Part shown: one piece after another, positions 24,728 to 26,110 of the stretch
Layout: every line of letters starts with the position of its first letter
How positions within the stretch are numbered: position 1 is the first letter of the stretch
Assembly (NCBI GenBank): GCA_036752465.1
Contig: DAIOSQ010000009.1
Location: 1-26,110 of the forward strand
Direction: 5' to 3'
Length of the DNA: 26,110 nucleotides
Origin: DAIOSQ01 sp036752465
GTDB lineage: Bacteria; Pseudomonadota; Gammaproteobacteria; Legionellales; Legionellaceae
Translations under genes and position numbers: made by a program
The notes under the pieces: model-generated
What the model was told of the DNA's origin: nothing
The model's database searches: none
The model's input: the letters and a program-made list of their open reading frames with translations, nothing else

Positions 24728-26110
24728 AATAGCACGCTTAACGACACAGCGCCGTATTGGTATTGATAGTCTGGCGACCCCAAAAATGCCGAGACTTGTC
24801 GTGACAGTGCATAATACGCATTAAGGACTAAATATTGATTGATGGGCCCATTTAGCCCCAACCCAAATTGTCGTGTCGGGCTGGTTGCTATAGGGTTACC
24901 TGTTATGCCGATGTTTTGCACGCCAATCCCTCCATCTAAATAGTAATGCCACACTGAGCGCACTCTACGACCTATTCTTAGAATAACCGTACTTGTACTA
25001 TATGTGTTTGGGCTAAAATAATAAGGCGACACAAACTTATCAGCATAGCCTCGATTTTGTAGGGTTAGATTCAGACCTAGCGCCGTAGAAAGGGTTGTTG
25101 TGGCTGCAACAAAATAACCGTTACGGACATTATGATCGCTTACATTGAGTCTACTGACCGAGCCATTAATCCTCACATAAGGTACCGGGTTTATACTTAA
25201 GTTGGCAGCTTGTTGATAGCCACTAATATGGTGCGCAAACGCCGGAAATGTTTCAAATATTTCATTTCTTGTTAAAAATTGGGCGCCAAAAAAATCGTTC
25301 GGTTTATAGTTAGCACTGGCAAGAAATAAAATGGGGTTCCATCGCTGATACGTCATGGGCTCAATCATGCCATTCAAAGTCAAAGCTCTGTTCGGTCGCC
25401 ACTTTTGTCGCACATAAATTCCTTCGGCATTTAGTAGTGAAGACAACTGTTTATAGCGGATTTGCTCAAAACCGACAAAGGTTTGATAGGGATAGGACCA
25501 GTAGTGACTATAATCCAATGCTGAACGCAACACCGCAAAATGTTCAGAATCTTGCGAATAAAATTCACTAGGGGTTAACACATTGGGATGCGTACTCAGG
25601 GATGCTTGCCAGGCAACATCTTTTAGGTCTCTGCCTAAATTTGAATTGGGATCTATCTGATCAGTTATTGCCTTATATTTAATCAGCGTATTGTATGTCA
25701 AGTCCGATTGATCGGCCCAGAGAGTTGCTTGTGCCGCAGCAACAACCATTTCAGGTGTAGTGAATACCAGATTCTCTGGGATTGAATGATAGGCTAAGAT
25801 AGGTCTATCCGCATACGCTTCACTTTTGACGATTCCGGCAGAAGTTAATTCGTAATCACGCGAATTCGTGGTTAACGGCAGCAGTCTTTTATAACTTAAC
25901 ATGGCAGCGTAATAACGACTCAACCAAAATTGCATTCTACTGATGCCAAATAACGCGATGCTATGCTGTTGCACTGTGGTTGCGATCGCAAATGCTGATT
26001 TATAGTAAAACAAAGCGTGTCGAGGTTGGTTGATTTCTGCATAGGCCTGCGCAATTAGAATGAGCAGATCAAAAGAACCCTTTTTACTCAATAATGGAGC
26101 TAACACTTGG
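24724..26110 (-). CDS. TPR plus beta-barrel outer-membrane exporter, PgaA/BcsC-like, 5' truncated
   Basis: The reading frame is open to the window's right edge and the first possible start codon (GTG, 26106) is probably an internal Val, so only the C-terminal ~460 residues are seen. Residues ~1-75 contain TPR-like helix pairs (LLILIAQAYAEINQPRHALF and SRYYAAMLSYKRLL). From about residue 185 to the end, alternating aromatic/polar stretches with Gly and Asn turns look like a many-stranded outer-membrane beta-barrel (QTFVGFEQIRYKQL, YYLDGGIGVQNIGI, NQYLVLNAYYALSRQ). A periplasmic TPR arm plus barrel is the plan of PgaA, BcsC and AlgK/AlgE-type polysaccharide exporters. It ends in Leu-Leu rather than the common terminal aromatic residue. 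It overlaps the deacetylase-like gene by 4 bases; no glycosyltransferase gene is visible. Confidence 0.6.
   Translation of the reverse strand, partial: QVLAPLLSKKGSFDLLILIAQAYAEINQPRHALFYYKSAFAIATTVQQHSIALFGISRMQFWLSRYYAAMLSYKRLLPLTTNSRDYELTSAGIVKSEAYADRPILAYHSIPENLVFTTPEMVVAAAQATLWADQSDLTYNTLIKYKAITDQIDPNSNLGRDLKDVAWQASLSTHPNVLTPSEFYSQDSEHFAVLRSALDYSHYWSYPYQTFVGFEQIRYKQLSSLLNAEGIYVRQKWRPNRALTLNGMIEPMTYQRWNPILFLASANYKPNDFFGAQFLTRNEIFETFPAFAHHISGYQQAANLSINPVPYVRINGSVSRLNVSDHNVRNGYFVAATTTLSTALGLNLTLQNRGYADKFVSPYYFSPNTYSTSTVILRIGRRVRSVWHYYLDGGIGVQNIGITGNPIATSPTRQFGLGLNGPINQYLVLNAYYALSRQVSAFLGSPDYQYQYGAVSLSVLL

Overview
The window looks like a chromosomal piece of a gammaproteobacterium, most likely from the Legionellales/Coxiellaceae-type host-associated lineages. 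The reasons are the E. coli-like housekeeping genes and gene orders (rnm-yciO, rlmD-relA, trpS-scpA-scpB-rluB), the moderately AT-rich sequence, a fabI / MaoC-phosphotransacetylase / acetate kinase cluster, and very large multidomain proteins with eukaryote-like features. The taxonomic placement is inference; no rRNA is present to test it. I saw no tRNA, rRNA, CRISPR array, insertion sequence or phage gene.

Left edge (1-1641, +): the 3' part of a large gene whose product keeps recognisable but altered SecA-type motor motifs. It meets ribB tail to tail with a 4-base overlap.

Minus-strand housekeeping block (1638-11981): in transcription order alaA, rnm (PHP RNase/phosphatase), yciO, trpS, scpA, scpB, rluB, rlmD, relA, ribB. 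Most junctions are abutting, overlapping or a few bases apart, so this reads as one long operon or a few nested ones. It combines amino-acid metabolism, tRNA charging, chromosome segregation (ScpAB), 23S rRNA modification and the stringent response (RelA with a dead hydrolase domain), ending in a riboflavin gene. A 343-base divergent region (11982-12324) carries candidate promoters for alaA on one side and fabI on the other.

Plus-strand metabolic cluster (12325-15679): fabI, a fused MaoC-type hydratase/phosphate acyltransferase, and ackA, tightly spaced and probably co-transcribed. They join enoyl reduction and enoyl-CoA hydration to acyl-phosphate and ATP formation. dusA (minus) and hemF (plus) follow, divergent from a 73-base gap.

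Accessory region (17685-26110, minus): a 2056-residue protein combining an LRR-like N-terminal region, an acidic tract, two basic NLS-like clusters, a transglutaminase-like domain with a complete Cys-His-Asp triad, a degenerate AAA-like segment and two intact AAA+ modules of the MoxR/midasin type. It has its own near-consensus sigma-70 promoter. Upstream of it lies an overlapping pair: the C-terminal part of a TPR/beta-barrel outer-membrane protein resembling PgaA/BcsC exporters, and a membrane-anchored protein resembling a NodB polysaccharide deacetylase that has lost its metal-binding motifs. The 2056-residue protein is the best candidate for something undescribed.
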